Assembly (NCBI RefSeq): GCF_003938655.1
Contig: NZ_RJJT01000009.1
Coordinates: forward strand, 62,001-126,000
DNA from: Rhizobium pisi
Lineage (GTDB): Bacteria > Pseudomonadota > Alphaproteobacteria > Rhizobiales > Rhizobiaceae
Reading direction: 5' to 3'
Length of the DNA: 64,000 bases
The notes beneath the pieces are model-generated. The model searched no databases, was not told where the DNA came from, and saw only the letters and a program-made list of their open reading frames with translations. Below are positions 47,963 to 57,304 of the stretch, piece after piece. Within the stretch, counting starts at the first letter, position 1. Every line of letters starts with the position of its first letter. Made by a program: the position numbers and the translations under genes.

Positions 47963-47987
47963 GCGGCTTCGATTTCGAACCGATATC

Positions 47988-48014
47988 AAAGCCGGCGTCC
48001 GCGCCGGCTTTTTC
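47988..48014 (+). terminator. rho-independent terminator of tyrS
   Basis: AAAGCCGGCG paired with CGCCGGCTTT, then TTTT, 26 bases past the stop at 47962. Confidence 0.88.
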
Positions 48015-48095
48015 GATTCCGCTGATGGCATTGGCAGGCGCTTATCCGGGCGGCGTTTGAGTGCCGAAAGCTTTTGGGCACCACACAGTGCAGGA

Positions 48096-48380
48096 TTACT
48101 CAACTCCAGGCCGAGATGTCGCGTCCGTTCTTTCGGCCTCCCGGAAGACATAGCTGGGCGGATTGACGTCTGACGCAGGCTTCACGCGCGACCACCAACT
48201 GATTGAGAAGATCGGCGGCGTCATCATCGCGTCGAGTGGAACTGTCAGCACGTGGGCGGAGCGAACGTGCTCCGGCTGCTTCAGTCGCTCGCTCTTTTCG
48301 GCGGAATATGATGGATGGCCGCCGAGCGCAGCGGCGATCGCCGCGACCCATACGAAATAGCCTGTCCGAGCGCACTGCAT
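48096..48380 (-). CDS. putative small exported protein
   Basis: A 94-residue protein not recognised. The start ATG 48380 is preceded by CGGAGG at seven bases, a strong signal. The N-terminal segment TGYFVWVAAIAAALGGHPSYSA looks like a signal peptide. The rest is charged and Pro/Ser-rich with a short run of Trp and Phe (IFSISWWSRV). It lies in the 625-base gap between tyrS and the YhdP-like gene, where no other gene is visible. I regard it as plausible but unproven. Confidence 0.45.
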   Translation of the reverse strand: MQCARTGYFVWVAAIAAALGGHPSYSAEKSERLKQPEHVRSAHVLTVPLDAMMTPPIFSISWWSRVKPASDVNPPSYVFREAERTDATSRPGVE

Positions 48381-48586
48381 GGCATCCTCCGACATCGCAA
48401 CGGCCGTTGTCAAAGCCGAGAACCGCAGTTTACATCAAATCTCTCTAAAATAGCAGGCCGAGCATCGACGGCGCGCTTCTCGGCTTCGGATCGAGGCTGA
48501 TCCGTCTGCCGCCCGTGCATGATTCTGATCTCCTCAGGAGGAAAGAGATTCAGGGACTTGTCGCCACGACCTCTGCCGTCCCGGCC
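48381..48586. other. 206-base intergenic remainder before the YhdP-like gene end
   Basis: No gene is visible. It contains the upstream sequence of the small exported protein (A+T-rich around 48420-48450) and the run to the 3' end of the YhdP-like gene. No terminator was recognised. Confidence 0.3.
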
Positions 48587-51500
48587 TCACTGGAATTCGA
48601 AGATCTGCCGGAACACGCCCGGTGCGATGATCGACAGCGGGTTGATCTGCAGGTTCGGCTGGTCGAACTTGCCGGTGAGCTTGAAGGTGATGCCGATGAG
48701 GCCGCGGTCGCTGCCGTTGCCGAGGATGACGCCAATCAGTGGCAGTTCGGCAAACAGGCGATTGAGCCCGTAGGCCGGCATGAAGGTGCCGGTCATGTCC
48801 ATGTTGCCGTTGCGGTCGCGCGCTACGCCCTGGAAAGTTGCGCCGATCTGATCGCCCCGCAGCACGCCGTTCTCAATGCCGATCATGCCGTCGCGCGAAA
48901 CGACGCGGGCAAAACCGCGCTGGAAACGCTGCGACGAGGTGTCGATGTCACGCTTGACGGCCTCGTTGAGGCTGCGCTGCTCCTGTCCAACCGGGGTCGA
49001 GACAATCGAGTGCAGGCGTTGCTCGTTGACGATCGAGAAGCGGCGCACGTCGAGCGAACCGTCCCATCCGCCCTGCGCACCCAGCCGGATCGCCAGGTTG
49101 AGAAGTCCGCCCTGCATGTGCTGATAGAGATCGGCAAAACGCGATACCGCACCGGCATCGCCGCTGGTGATGTTGATGACGCCGCCATCCTTCATCTGGC
49201 TGACCACCGCCTCGCCGCTATCGGTGACCCCGGAAAAGCTGAGTGCCTGCAGCTTGTCGCCGCGCAGCGATATCTGCGCCTGGAAATTGCCGACCTTCTC
49301 GTCGTTGAAGCCGATAACGTTTTTCAGCTTGGCGCGTAACGCTACGCTGGTGTCGCCGGCATCCCCATTGCCGTCGCTGTCCGAGCCCGATTTCAGCCGC
49401 GCGATGACCGGCCGTGCATCGGCGCTGTCGCCGGAGACGGAGACATCGAAACTGCCCTTGCTGCGTTTCACCGAGAGGGCGAAATCGTCAAGCGAGGAAA
49501 GTTTGATGCTGTCGAAATCCGCCGAGATCAGTCCTGTCTTGCCGACATTCAGCGATCCGCTGGCGCCGAAACCGTCGCCCTTCAGCCGGAAATTCTTGAT
49601 CTGCGAATTGTCGGGTGGACCGGATATCTCGAATTCGGCGGAGGCGGCAATACCGCTGCCTTTCGACCAGCCGATCCAGGGTAGGTCGAGCAGCGATTTG
49701 GTCAGGTCGAGCTGGACGTTCTGCCGGTCGTCGTCGATCCGCGTCAGCACCATCTTCAGATTGCCGCCGACGATGCCGGAAAGTCCGGGCATCACCTTGT
49801 TGCGTTGGTCTTCGGAGAGCGTCGCGGTGATCACGCGCTCCCGCTTCACGTCGGAGGATGCCTCGACCGGCTCGGTGAGATCGATATCGGCCGGAATGCC
49901 GTCGATCTCGCCCTTGGCATCGAGCGTAATCCGTTTCGGATCGCCGTTCAGCATGCCGGTGACATTGCTGATCGTGCGGCCGGAAAACGGCTTGGCAAGA
50001 TCGACGTCGGTAAGCTTCATCGCCGCCTTCCAGTCGGCCGGCGGCGGGTTTTGCGAGGAGAGCAGGCCGAAATGCGCCTTCACATTCGCCTCGATGTGTC
50101 CCTTCAAATCGTCGGGCGTAAAGCCGGCACGCTGCAGCACCCGGATCGGCTTGTAGGTTAGGAGCTCGCCGATGGCGTCCGCCGCACCTGACACAGCAAG
50201 ATCGATGTCGGCCATCAGCGGCTTGTCGTAGGCTGACGGTATGACGAATGTCCCCTGCCCGAGACCGACGGACCGGCCGGAGGGGAAATAGGACATGCCG
50301 CTCTTGATCTCGATCGTCGCGACGGGGCCTGTCAGGTCGAAATGCGCCGCTGTATCCCGGATCGGCGGGATCTCACCGGCAACATTCATTCGCGCGCCCG
50401 TGATGTCGAAACCGATGCGGATCTGGTTGGCATCGAGTTTCAATCCCTTGCCGCCGGCTGCCTCGTCCAGCCGGCCGAAGGGGATGAAGACTGAAATGGC
50501 GGCGTCGGTCACCGTGCCGCCGAAAAGGTTGCCATGCACCCAGGTGCGCACCTTGGGCGCCATCCAGAACGGCCAGAGCTGCTTGATCGCCGTCGTCTGC
50601 AACTGCGACGACTGGCCGGCGAAGCTGATCTCGGGTGACTTGTCGCCGAGTTTGACATGCAGCGATCCATAGAGCGCTCCCAGCGGGCTGGAGACGGTCA
50701 TATTGGGAAACTGGAATTCCCGGCCGGCGACCATGTAGCGCCCGGTCGCCTGAATATCGAAGGAGAGCGGCTGTTCGCCGGAACCGCCGGGGGCGGCCGT
50801 ACCGCCGCTGATCAGAAGGTCGATGCCGAAACCTTTGCCTGCCTTCGGATCCAGCTTGTCGAGATCGATCAGCGCGCCGTTGAGGGGAAGCGTGGTCGCA
50901 CCGAACCGGGCGTTCGATTTGGCGATCTCGAGCGTCTGCTTGGTGAAATCGTAAACGAGGTTGATTTGGCCGCCCGACAGCTCCTGCGCATCGCCATCCG
51001 TATAGATCAGGCCGGGATCGACATCGATCGTCGCCGCAAGCGACGGCGAAACACCATCCCCCGCCCTGGTGGCCGACACCGTCAGGTCTGCGAAGGTGTT
51101 GAGCCCCTGCCGTATCACGCCCTGATCGTTGCGTTTCAGTGTGAAGGGTGTGAGGTCGGCGTGCTTGAGCGTCGCCACCACCTTCGAGACGTGACCGTCT
51201 TCCTTCTCGGCCAGCACGTCGAGTTCCGCCACCTCTCCGTTGAGCGCGACCTCGCCGCTCAATTGCAGGGAGGTTGGGCCGGCGTGGGCAAAGACGAGAT
51301 TGTCGACGACGAGCGACAGCGGGCCGTTCGCGGTATCGGCAAGCTTGATGTCGATGCCGGAGATGCGCACTGAATTCGTCGAACCGCGCGTGACGATGCC
51401 GTCGAACATGTCGAACTGCGCGAATATCCTCTCCATCGCCGCCGGCATCGCGTCGATACGCAGATCGTCGAGCTTGATCGGATTGCCGGAGGGCAGAAGC

Positions 51501-51985
51501 GCCGTGTCGAGGGCGATATCCTCCGCTTCGATATCGGTGACGGCAATACGGCCGCGGAATAGCTGCAGCGGATCGAGCACCAGGCGCACCGAGCCCGTCG
51601 TCGATACGTGCTGACCGCTCGCCTGGTCGATCATGTTGACGTCGCGCGCTTCCAGCGCCAGCCGCAAGCCGGAGGTGAAGCGGACGACGGTGGAGCCGAC
51701 CTCGGCGCGGTAGCGCGGTCCGGCCGCGCCGTTCAGCGCTGCCTGGGCCTGCTGCGACAGGGGCTTGTCGAACATGCCGCTTTCGACGGTGAAGACGATG
51801 GCGGAGAGAATGAGGAGAATCAGTCCCAGGAAGCCTGAAGTCAGCTTCGCCGTGCGGCGCATCGAAGAGCGCGGCGGCGGGCAATGGACGATGATCGGAT
51901 CCTCGGCCTGGGCGGACGGCAAGCGGTCCAGCGCAACGATATCCTTCTTGCGAAACGTGACCTTTTCGCCGCGGATGGCTGACAT
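48587..51985 (-). CDS. YhdP/AsmA-like (DUF3971) envelope protein
   Basis: A 1132-residue protein with one N-terminal transmembrane helix (LTSGFLGLILLILSAIVFTV, about 48-67) and a very long beta-rich periplasmic repeat region typical of the AsmA-like/DUF3971 family, with a C-terminal AsmA-type part (RFSIVNEQRLHSIVSTPVGQEQRSLNEAVKRDI, MTGTFMPAYGLNRLFAELPLIGVILGNGSD and FKLTGKFDQPNLQINPLSIIAPGVFRQIFEF at the end). YhdP-family proteins form bridge-like tubes and are linked to phospholipid transport between membranes in other bacteria. The start 51985 was accepted. The gene is divergent from bcp. Confidence 0.88.
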   Translation of the reverse strand: MSAIRGEKVTFRKKDIVALDRLPSAQAEDPIIVHCPPPRSSMRRTAKLTSGFLGLILLILSAIVFTVESGMFDKPLSQQAQAALNGAAGPRYRAEVGSTVVRFTSGLRLALEARDVNMIDQASGQHVSTTGSVRLVLDPLQLFRGRIAVTDIEAEDIALDTALLPSGNPIKLDDLRIDAMPAAMERIFAQFDMFDGIVTRGSTNSVRISGIDIKLADTANGPLSLVVDNLVFAHAGPTSLQLSGEVALNGEVAELDVLAEKEDGHVSKVVATLKHADLTPFTLKRNDQGVIRQGLNTFADLTVSATRAGDGVSPSLAATIDVDPGLIYTDGDAQELSGGQINLVYDFTKQTLEIAKSNARFGATTLPLNGALIDLDKLDPKAGKGFGIDLLISGGTAAPGGSGEQPLSFDIQATGRYMVAGREFQFPNMTVSSPLGALYGSLHVKLGDKSPEISFAGQSSQLQTTAIKQLWPFWMAPKVRTWVHGNLFGGTVTDAAISVFIPFGRLDEAAGGKGLKLDANQIRIGFDITGARMNVAGEIPPIRDTAAHFDLTGPVATIEIKSGMSYFPSGRSVGLGQGTFVIPSAYDKPLMADIDLAVSGAADAIGELLTYKPIRVLQRAGFTPDDLKGHIEANVKAHFGLLSSQNPPPADWKAAMKLTDVDLAKPFSGRTISNVTGMLNGDPKRITLDAKGEIDGIPADIDLTEPVEASSDVKRERVITATLSEDQRNKVMPGLSGIVGGNLKMVLTRIDDDRQNVQLDLTKSLLDLPWIGWSKGSGIAASAEFEISGPPDNSQIKNFRLKGDGFGASGSLNVGKTGLISADFDSIKLSSLDDFALSVKRSKGSFDVSVSGDSADARPVIARLKSGSDSDGNGDAGDTSVALRAKLKNVIGFNDEKVGNFQAQISLRGDKLQALSFSGVTDSGEAVVSQMKDGGVINITSGDAGAVSRFADLYQHMQGGLLNLAIRLGAQGGWDGSLDVRRFSIVNEQRLHSIVSTPVGQEQRSLNEAVKRDIDTSSQRFQRGFARVVSRDGMIGIENGVLRGDQIGATFQGVARDRNGNMDMTGTFMPAYGLNRLFAELPLIGVILGNGSDRGLIGITFKLTGKFDQPNLQINPLSIIAPGVFRQIFEFQ

Positions 51986-52109
51986 GCGCCCTTGGGCTCT
52001 CCCTTAAATGAAGAATTGAACCCGGCCATGCTGGACGGGTTTCCGTCCAATATATAATTCGGGGAGAGAGTGTGTCATCCACAAACCCGGCAAAAGAAAG
52101 GTTTTCATA

Positions 52110-52583
52110 ATGGCGGTTCCCGGCATCGGTGCCATGGCCCCCGATTTCAACCTCCCCCGTGATGGCGGCGGGCGCATTTCGCTTGCCGATTTCCACGGCA
52201 AGCCGCTCGTGCTGTTCTTTTATCCCAAGGATGACACTACGGGCTGTACGGCCGAATCATTGGCTTTCACCGCGCTCGCGCCCAAGTTCGACGCGGCGGG
52301 TGCCGCCGTCATCGGCATGTCGCCCGATTCGGCCGCCTGCCACGACAAATTCATCAGGAAGCACCGTCTTTCGGTGGCGCTCGCCTCCGACGAAGAGAAG
52401 ACGACCTTGCAGGCCTATGGCGTCTGGAAGGAAAAGAGCATGTATGGCCGCAATTTCATGGGGGTCGAGCGCACCACCTTCCTCATCCGCCGGGACGGGA
52501 TCATCTCCACCATCTGGCAGAAGGTGAAGGTACAGGGTCATGCCGAAACCGTGCTCGAAGCGGTGAGGAACCTCGCCGCGTGA
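52110..52583 (+). CDS. bcp: thioredoxin-dependent peroxiredoxin (Bcp/PrxQ)
   Basis: A 157-residue atypical 2-Cys/1-Cys peroxiredoxin of the BCP group that reduces peroxides and lipid hydroperoxides. The peroxidatic Cys46 is in YPKDDTTGCTAES, with the conserved Thr and Arg partners; a second Cys77 (SAACHDKF) could act as the resolving cysteine. Position 51 of the BCP consensus, where many members hold the resolver, is not Cys. The start follows AAGG. It is divergent from the YhdP-like gene, and its stop overlaps the next gene. Confidence 0.93.
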   Translation: MAVPGIGAMAPDFNLPRDGGGRISLADFHGKPLVLFFYPKDDTTGCTAESLAFTALAPKFDAAGAAVIGMSPDSAACHDKFIRKHRLSVALASDEEKTTLQAYGVWKEKSMYGRNFMGVERTTFLIRRDGIISTIWQKVKVQGHAETVLEAVRNLAA

Positions 52584-53407
52584 CCGGCGATCTCGCGATA
52601 ACCTCGCTGCGCGGTGGCGCGATCGATGCCATCCGCGCCGCCGATCTCGACCGCAAGACGGCGCTTGCGCAGGAAAGCGCCACCCGCTGGTTCGCGCGCC
52701 GGGTATCGCTGCGCTCGCCGCTCGACGCCGCCCTGCCCGAAAGGCCGGGCCGTCCCGACAAACCGGTACTGACGCCGCCGACCCAGGTGGAGAAGCGTTC
52801 GCTGCATACGCTGAAAGGCCGCATTGCCCTGCTCCACGCCATCGCTCATATCGAGCTCAACGCCGTCGATCTGGCACTCGATATCGTGGCGCGATTCGCC
52901 AGCGAGCAGGTGCCGAACTCCTTTTTCGACGGCTGGATGCAGGTCGCCTTCGAAGAAGCGAAGCATTTCCGCATGGTGCGAGCCCGCCTCAACGACCTCG
53001 GAGCCGATTACGGCGATCTGCCTGCCCATGACGGGCTCTGGCAGGCGGCGCATTCGACGCGCAACGACCTGACGGCAAGACTTGCCGTCGTGCCGCTGAT
53101 TCTCGAAGCCCGCGGCCTCGACGTCACCCCGTCGCTGCAGGCGAAGATGCGCGAGACCGGCGATCTCGAAAGTGCCGATGTCCTCGATGTCATCTATAAC
53201 GACGAGAAAGGTCATGTCGCCGTCGGCGCCAAATGGTTCCGCTTCCTCTGCGCCCGCGAGAAGCGCGATCCGGCTAAGGCCTTCCAGGAGCTGGTGCGCG
53301 CCAATTTCCGCGGACCGCTGAAGCCGCCCTTCAACGATCTCGCCCGCGCCGAGGCCGGGTTGACGCCGTCCTTCTACCGCTCGCTCGCATCAATCAGCCA
53401 CGCCTGA
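52580..53407 (+). CDS. DUF455 ferritin-like protein
   Basis: A 275-residue protein of the DUF455 family (ferritin-like helical bundle). The middle has HAIAHIELNAVDLALDIVARF, FDGWMQVAFEEAKHFRMVRARLNDLG and DVLDVIYNDEKGHVAVGAKWF, giving the paired Glu/His ligands for a di-metal site. Start is GTG 52580, in a four-base overlap with bcp (GTGA), so they are coupled. The exact reaction is unknown; relatives include tRNA hydroxylase-like and stress proteins. A shared oxidative-stress context with Bcp is suggested by coupling. Confidence 0.85.
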   Translation: MTGDLAITSLRGGAIDAIRAADLDRKTALAQESATRWFARRVSLRSPLDAALPERPGRPDKPVLTPPTQVEKRSLHTLKGRIALLHAIAHIELNAVDLALDIVARFASEQVPNSFFDGWMQVAFEEAKHFRMVRARLNDLGADYGDLPAHDGLWQAAHSTRNDLTARLAVVPLILEARGLDVTPSLQAKMRETGDLESADVLDVIYNDEKGHVAVGAKWFRFLCAREKRDPAKAFQELVRANFRGPLKPPFNDLARAEAGLTPSFYRSLASISHA

Positions 53408-53470
53408 AATGTCCGGCGTGCAGCGCATGCCCGCAATTTCTGGCCCGACGGCGACAGCGAAAGCATTCGT

Positions 53471-53480
53471 TAACCATAAC
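53471..53480 (+). promoter_or_regulatory. TTAACCATAA: candidate CtrA half-site
   Basis: TTAACCAT is the half-site often reported for the cell-cycle regulator CtrA in Rhizobiales. It lies 50 bases ahead of the M23 peptidase start. Only one half-site is seen, so the assignment is weak. Confidence 0.3.
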
Positions 53481-53530
53481 AGTGTCTAATTTTCCGAAAG
53501 AGGCGTAGAGCATCAATCGGGAGAGCCTGC

Positions 53531-54853
53531 GTGAACAGCGGACATCAGCACCGGGTATTCGGCAAGCGGGCGCAGGAACATATCCTCATCCTGGCAAGTG
53601 GCGACAAGGTCCGCCACATGACGGTCCGGCCGTGGATGGCCGCACTTGCCTTCTGTTTCGTCGGTGTCTTCTCGATCGGCTATCTCCTGGCCACGTCCTA
53701 TCTCGTGCTGCGCGACGATCTCATCGGCGCCACCATGGCGCGCCAGGCCCGGATGCAGCATGACTACGAGGATCGTATCGCCGCGCTTCGCGCTCAGGTC
53801 GACCGCATCACCTCGCGTCAGCTTCTCGACCAGCAGGTGGTCGAGGACAAGGTCGACAAGCTGATGGAGCAGCAGATGGCGCTCACCTCGCGCCATGGCA
53901 AGCTCGACAACCTCCTCGACCGGGCTGAAAGCTCCGGCCTGACCGACAAGGACGGTGCCGCGCAGGCGCCGTCTTCGCCGGTCCAGTCCTACGCCCCTGA
54001 CATCAAGGGTAAACGCGCCTCGCTGACCGGTGGCGGCATCGAGGCGATCGAGAAGCAACTGGCGAGCGGCGCGCCCGCCGATGCGACGCCCGACAATTCG
54101 ACGCTCGCCTATGTGCCGGCTGCCGAAACCGTCGGGGACCGCGCCGACCGCATCTTCTCGAAGGTGACGCTGTCCTTGAAAGATGTCGAACAGGACCAGC
54201 GCAACCGCGTCGAGCAATTGACGAGCGATGCCGGCAACGCCGCCAACGCCATCGAGAGCGTGCTGACCCGCTTCAAGATCCCGATGCCCGAGGTCGCTGC
54301 CAAGCAGGACGAGGATGACAGCGCCGTCGGCGGCCCTTATGTCGAGCCGGAAAGCAACGACGACTTCAACAATTCGCTGGTGGCGCTCGATGGCGCGCTG
54401 ACCCGGCTCGAAGCCGTGCGCAGCACCGCCGAATCCCTGCCCTTCCGCAATCCCGCCATTGGCAAGGAAATGACCAGTCCCTTCGGCAATCGCCGCGACC
54501 CCTTCCTCGGCCGTTTGGCCCTCCATTCCGGCATCGACTTCCGCTTTTCGCCGGGCGAGAAGATTCGCCCGACGGCGCCCGGCAAGGTAATCTCCGCCGG
54601 CTGGACCGGCGGTTACGGCAACATGGTCGAGGTCGATCACGGCAACGGCATCTCGACGCGCTACGGGCATATGTCCGAGGTTCTGGTCAAAGTCGGCGAC
54701 ATAGTCGACCGCAGCGATGTCATCGGGCTTGCCGGCAGCACCGGCCGTTCGACGGGCACGCATCTGCATTATGAAGTGCGCCAGGATGGCCGTGCGGTCG
54801 ATCCAGTATATTTCATGAATGCAGGCCTTAAACTCGCCACCTATATAAAGTAA
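53531..54853 (+). CDS. M23 family murein endopeptidase with N-terminal anchor and coiled coil
   Basis: A 440-residue LytM-type protein. One transmembrane helix (PWMAALAFCFVGVFSIGYLLATSYLVL, about 35-60) is followed by a coiled coil (about 75-140) with heptad charged/hydrophobic spacing, a linker, and the peptidase domain (310-430): FGNRRDPFLGRLALHSGIDFRFSPGEKI and GTHLHYEVRQDGRAVDPVYFM hold the HxxxD and HxH zinc residues. The start is GTG 53531, following GGGAG. Similar polar-growth peptidases (RgsM type) exist in S. meliloti; orthology is only suggested by the layout. Confidence 0.9.
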   Translation: MNSGHQHRVFGKRAQEHILILASGDKVRHMTVRPWMAALAFCFVGVFSIGYLLATSYLVLRDDLIGATMARQARMQHDYEDRIAALRAQVDRITSRQLLDQQVVEDKVDKLMEQQMALTSRHGKLDNLLDRAESSGLTDKDGAAQAPSSPVQSYAPDIKGKRASLTGGGIEAIEKQLASGAPADATPDNSTLAYVPAAETVGDRADRIFSKVTLSLKDVEQDQRNRVEQLTSDAGNAANAIESVLTRFKIPMPEVAAKQDEDDSAVGGPYVEPESNDDFNNSLVALDGALTRLEAVRSTAESLPFRNPAIGKEMTSPFGNRRDPFLGRLALHSGIDFRFSPGEKIRPTAPGKVISAGWTGGYGNMVEVDHGNGISTRYGHMSEVLVKVGDIVDRSDVIGLAGSTGRSTGTHLHYEVRQDGRAVDPVYFMNAGLKLATYIK

Positions 54854-55009
54854 TAGCCGCCGGTAACCATCGCTTCACTCTGCACGGGGTGAGGTCTCTC
54901 TATTTCTTGACTTGCCGGGCATTCGGGGCTATGTCGCGCTGCATTGCGGCATGCAATCCCGCCGACTCGTTCAGAGTTCGGCCGAACCGGAACGGAAACA
55001 GTTTTCCCT

Positions 55010-56524
55010 TTGACGACATTCGCTGACCTTGGCTTGAGCCAAAAAGTGTTATCCGCTGTGACCGACGCGGGCTATACGATCCCCACGCCTATTCAGGCGG
55101 GGGCTATTCCCTTTGCGCTCGAGCGTCGCGATATTTGCGGCATCGCGCAGACCGGCACCGGCAAGACCGCATCCTTCGTTCTGCCGATGCTGTCGCTTCT
55201 GGAGAAGGGCCGCGCCCGTGCGCGCATGCCCCGCACGCTGATCCTCGAGCCGACGCGTGAACTGGCCGCTCAGGTCGCGGAGAATTTCGAGAAATACGGC
55301 AAGAACCATCGCCTCAACGTCGCCCTCCTGATCGGCGGCGTTTCCTTCGAGGATCAGGACCGCAAGCTCGAACGCGGCGCCGACGTGCTGATCTGCACGC
55401 CCGGCCGCCTGCTCGACCATTTCGAGCGCGGCAAGCTCCTGATGAGCGGCGTCGAGATCCTCGTTATCGATGAGGCCGACCGTATGCTCGACATGGGTTT
55501 CATCCCCGATATCGAGCGCATTGCCAAGCTCATCCCGTTCACCCGCCAGACGCTGTTCTTCTCGGCCACCATGCCGCCGGAGATCCAGAAGCTTGCCGAC
55601 CGCTTCCTGCAGAATCCCGAGCGTATCGAGGTGGCAAAGCCGGCTTCGGCCGCAAAGACCGTCACGCAGCGTTTCGTCGCCTCGCACGGCAAGGACTACG
55701 AGAAGCGCGCAGTTCTGCGCGAATTGGTCCGCGCCCAGACCGAGCTGAAGAACGCCATCATCTTCTGCAACCGCAAGAAGGATGTCGCTGATCTTTTCCG
55801 TTCGCTCGAGCGCCACGGCTTCTCCGTCGGCGCCCTGCATGGCGACATGGACCAGCGCTCCCGCACGATGATGCTGCAGAGCTTCCGTGACGGCAATCTG
55901 CAGCTTCTGGTCGCTTCTGACGTTGCCGCCCGCGGCCTCGACATTCCCGATGTCAGCCACGTCTTCAATTTCGACGTGCCGATTCATTCGGAAGATTACG
56001 TCCACCGCATCGGCCGCACCGGCCGTGCCGGCCGCTCGGGCGCTGCCTTCACTCTCGTCACCAAGCGCGACACCAAGTTCGTCGACGCGATCGAGAAGCT
56101 GATCGGCGAGAAAGTCGAATGGCTGAGCGGTGACGTGAATTCACTGCCGCCGCCGGCGGAAGACAGCCGGGATAGCGAACGCCCGCGCCGCAACAGTCGC
56201 GAGCGTGGTGGACGGGATGATCGGGGCGAGAAGGGCCGCGGACGCGGTAGCCGCAGCGCCACGAGTCATAAATCTGATAACGACATACAGGATAATGGCG
56301 TCGAAGTGATCGCAGCAGCACCAGCAAAGGCCGAGGTCTTGAAAAACGAGCGCAAAGCAGAGCAGAAGCCGCAAAACAATGCGCGCAACAATCGGCCTTA
56401 CCCGGCAAATGATGACAGCCGCGATCGCCGCCGTCATCGCGATCACGACGACGGCCCGACCCCGGTCGGCTTCGGCGACGATATCCCCGCCTTCATGCTC
56501 ATCGCCGGCAGCGCCAAGGTCTGA
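55010..56524 (+). CDS. DEAD-box RNA helicase, RhlE type
   Basis: A 504-residue DEAD-box helicase. Visible motifs: Q-motif region (TIPTPIQAGAIPFAL), I (AQTGTGKT), Ia (PTRELAAQ), II (DEAD), III (SAT), V (ASDVAARGLDIP) and VI (HRIGRTGRAGR). The C-terminus after residue 380 is basic, Arg/Gly/Asp rich and disordered, as usual in RhlE. TTG 55010 is taken as the start because it gives the family N-terminus TTFADLGLSQKVLSAV; an in-frame TTG at 54944 is less likely. RhlE proteins act in rRNA and ribosome assembly and in mRNA turnover. The Nudix gene begins seven bases after the stop. Confidence 0.92.
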   Translation: MTTFADLGLSQKVLSAVTDAGYTIPTPIQAGAIPFALERRDICGIAQTGTGKTASFVLPMLSLLEKGRARARMPRTLILEPTRELAAQVAENFEKYGKNHRLNVALLIGGVSFEDQDRKLERGADVLICTPGRLLDHFERGKLLMSGVEILVIDEADRMLDMGFIPDIERIAKLIPFTRQTLFFSATMPPEIQKLADRFLQNPERIEVAKPASAAKTVTQRFVASHGKDYEKRAVLRELVRAQTELKNAIIFCNRKKDVADLFRSLERHGFSVGALHGDMDQRSRTMMLQSFRDGNLQLLVASDVAARGLDIPDVSHVFNFDVPIHSEDYVHRIGRTGRAGRSGAAFTLVTKRDTKFVDAIEKLIGEKVEWLSGDVNSLPPPAEDSRDSERPRRNSRERGGRDDRGEKGRGRGSRSATSHKSDNDIQDNGVEVIAAAPAKAEVLKNERKAEQKPQNNARNNRPYPANDDSRDRRRHRDHDDGPTPVGFGDDIPAFMLIAGSAKV

Positions 56525-56531
56525 ACATCCG

Positions 56532-56954
56532 ATGGGCAGGCCCGGCCTCGATTTTCCGGGCCTCGGCGTCGGCCTGGTGATTCTGCGCGACAGCAGGATC
56601 CTTCTCTACAAACGCATGCGTCCACCTGAAGCCGGCTATTGGAATATCGTCGGCGGCAAGGTCGACCACATGGAGCTGGCCGAGGAAGCTGCCCGCCGCG
56701 AGGCCGAAGAGGAAACCGGCCTGACGATCGGCCGCATCGAACGCATCGGCATGACCGAACAGATCCTCGATGCCGACCGCCAGCACTGGATTTCAATTCT
56801 CTATCTCGCCCGCGACGTCGAGGGCGAACCGCAATTGACCGAGCCGGACAAGCTTTCGGATTTCGGCTGGTTTCCCCTGACGGATTTGCCGGAACCGCTG
56901 TCTGCCTTCACGAAGGCGGCGATAGCAGCCCTGCCCTCGGCCGAACGCGGCTAG
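56532..56954 (+). CDS. Nudix hydrolase
   Basis: A 140-residue Nudix protein. The Nudix box is complete: Gly in GGKVDHME, then AARREAEEETGL (about 46-66), with the metal-binding Glu residues. The N-terminal part GLDFPGLGVGLVILRDSRILLYKRMRPPEAGYWNIVGG matches the family. The substrate (nucleotide sugar, dinucleoside polyphosphate or mutagenic nucleotide) is not deducible. The stop codon abuts the end of the convergent TfoX_N gene without a gap. Confidence 0.9.
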   Translation: MGRPGLDFPGLGVGLVILRDSRILLYKRMRPPEAGYWNIVGGKVDHMELAEEAARREAEEETGLTIGRIERIGMTEQILDADRQHWISILYLARDVEGEPQLTEPDKLSDFGWFPLTDLPEPLSAFTKAAIAALPSAERG

Positions 56955-57272
56955 CTATTCGGCGCGAAGCGCTGCCTCATAGGCAAGCCGCACCCATTTC
57001 GCCATCAGATCGGGATCGTCGTAAGCTTCGTCGGGAATCGACCAGTAGGGCATCTTCACCGGCTTGCCCTTCTTGCCCTCATAGGCCCATTGCGTGGCGC
57101 CGGCAGCGGCAAACTCCGGGGCGCTCTTCTCGTCTGCCTTCAGCAGCATCTCGTCGCGCACTTCGACGGCAATGATGCGCCCCATATGATAGATGCCCTT
57201 GCCCCCGAACATGCGCTTGACCGTGACCGGCCCGAGGCCCTGAAACATTTCCTCGATCCCGGCATTGTCCAT
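56955..57272 (-). CDS. TfoX N-terminal domain protein
   Basis: A 105-residue protein with a TfoX_N domain: FQGLGPVTVKRMFGGKGIYHMGRIIAVEVRDEMLLKAD, plus SGATQWAYEGKK-type middle and MPYWSIPDEAYDDPDLMAKWVRLAYEAALRAE. TfoX_N domains occur in competence regulators but short single-domain rhizobial members have unknown roles. It lies 32 bases after the flavin reductase gene on the same strand and could share its transcript. Confidence 0.88.
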   Translation of the reverse strand: MDNAGIEEMFQGLGPVTVKRMFGGKGIYHMGRIIAVEVRDEMLLKADEKSAPEFAAAGATQWAYEGKKGKPVKMPYWSIPDEAYDDPDLMAKWVRLAYEAALRAE

Positions 57273-57304
57273 GCTCTATCTCCTCGAAATCCCGGCCAGG
57301 CCAA

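Noticed and set aside
48515..49339. A 274-codon plus-strand frame at the 3' end of the YhdP-like gene.
   Set aside because: Antisense to a real coding region and lacking a ribosome binding site.
50373..52196. A 607-codon minus-strand frame overlapping the YhdP-like gene in another frame.
   Set aside because: Arg/His-rich frame-shadow of the YhdP-like gene that even crosses the intergenic promoter region.
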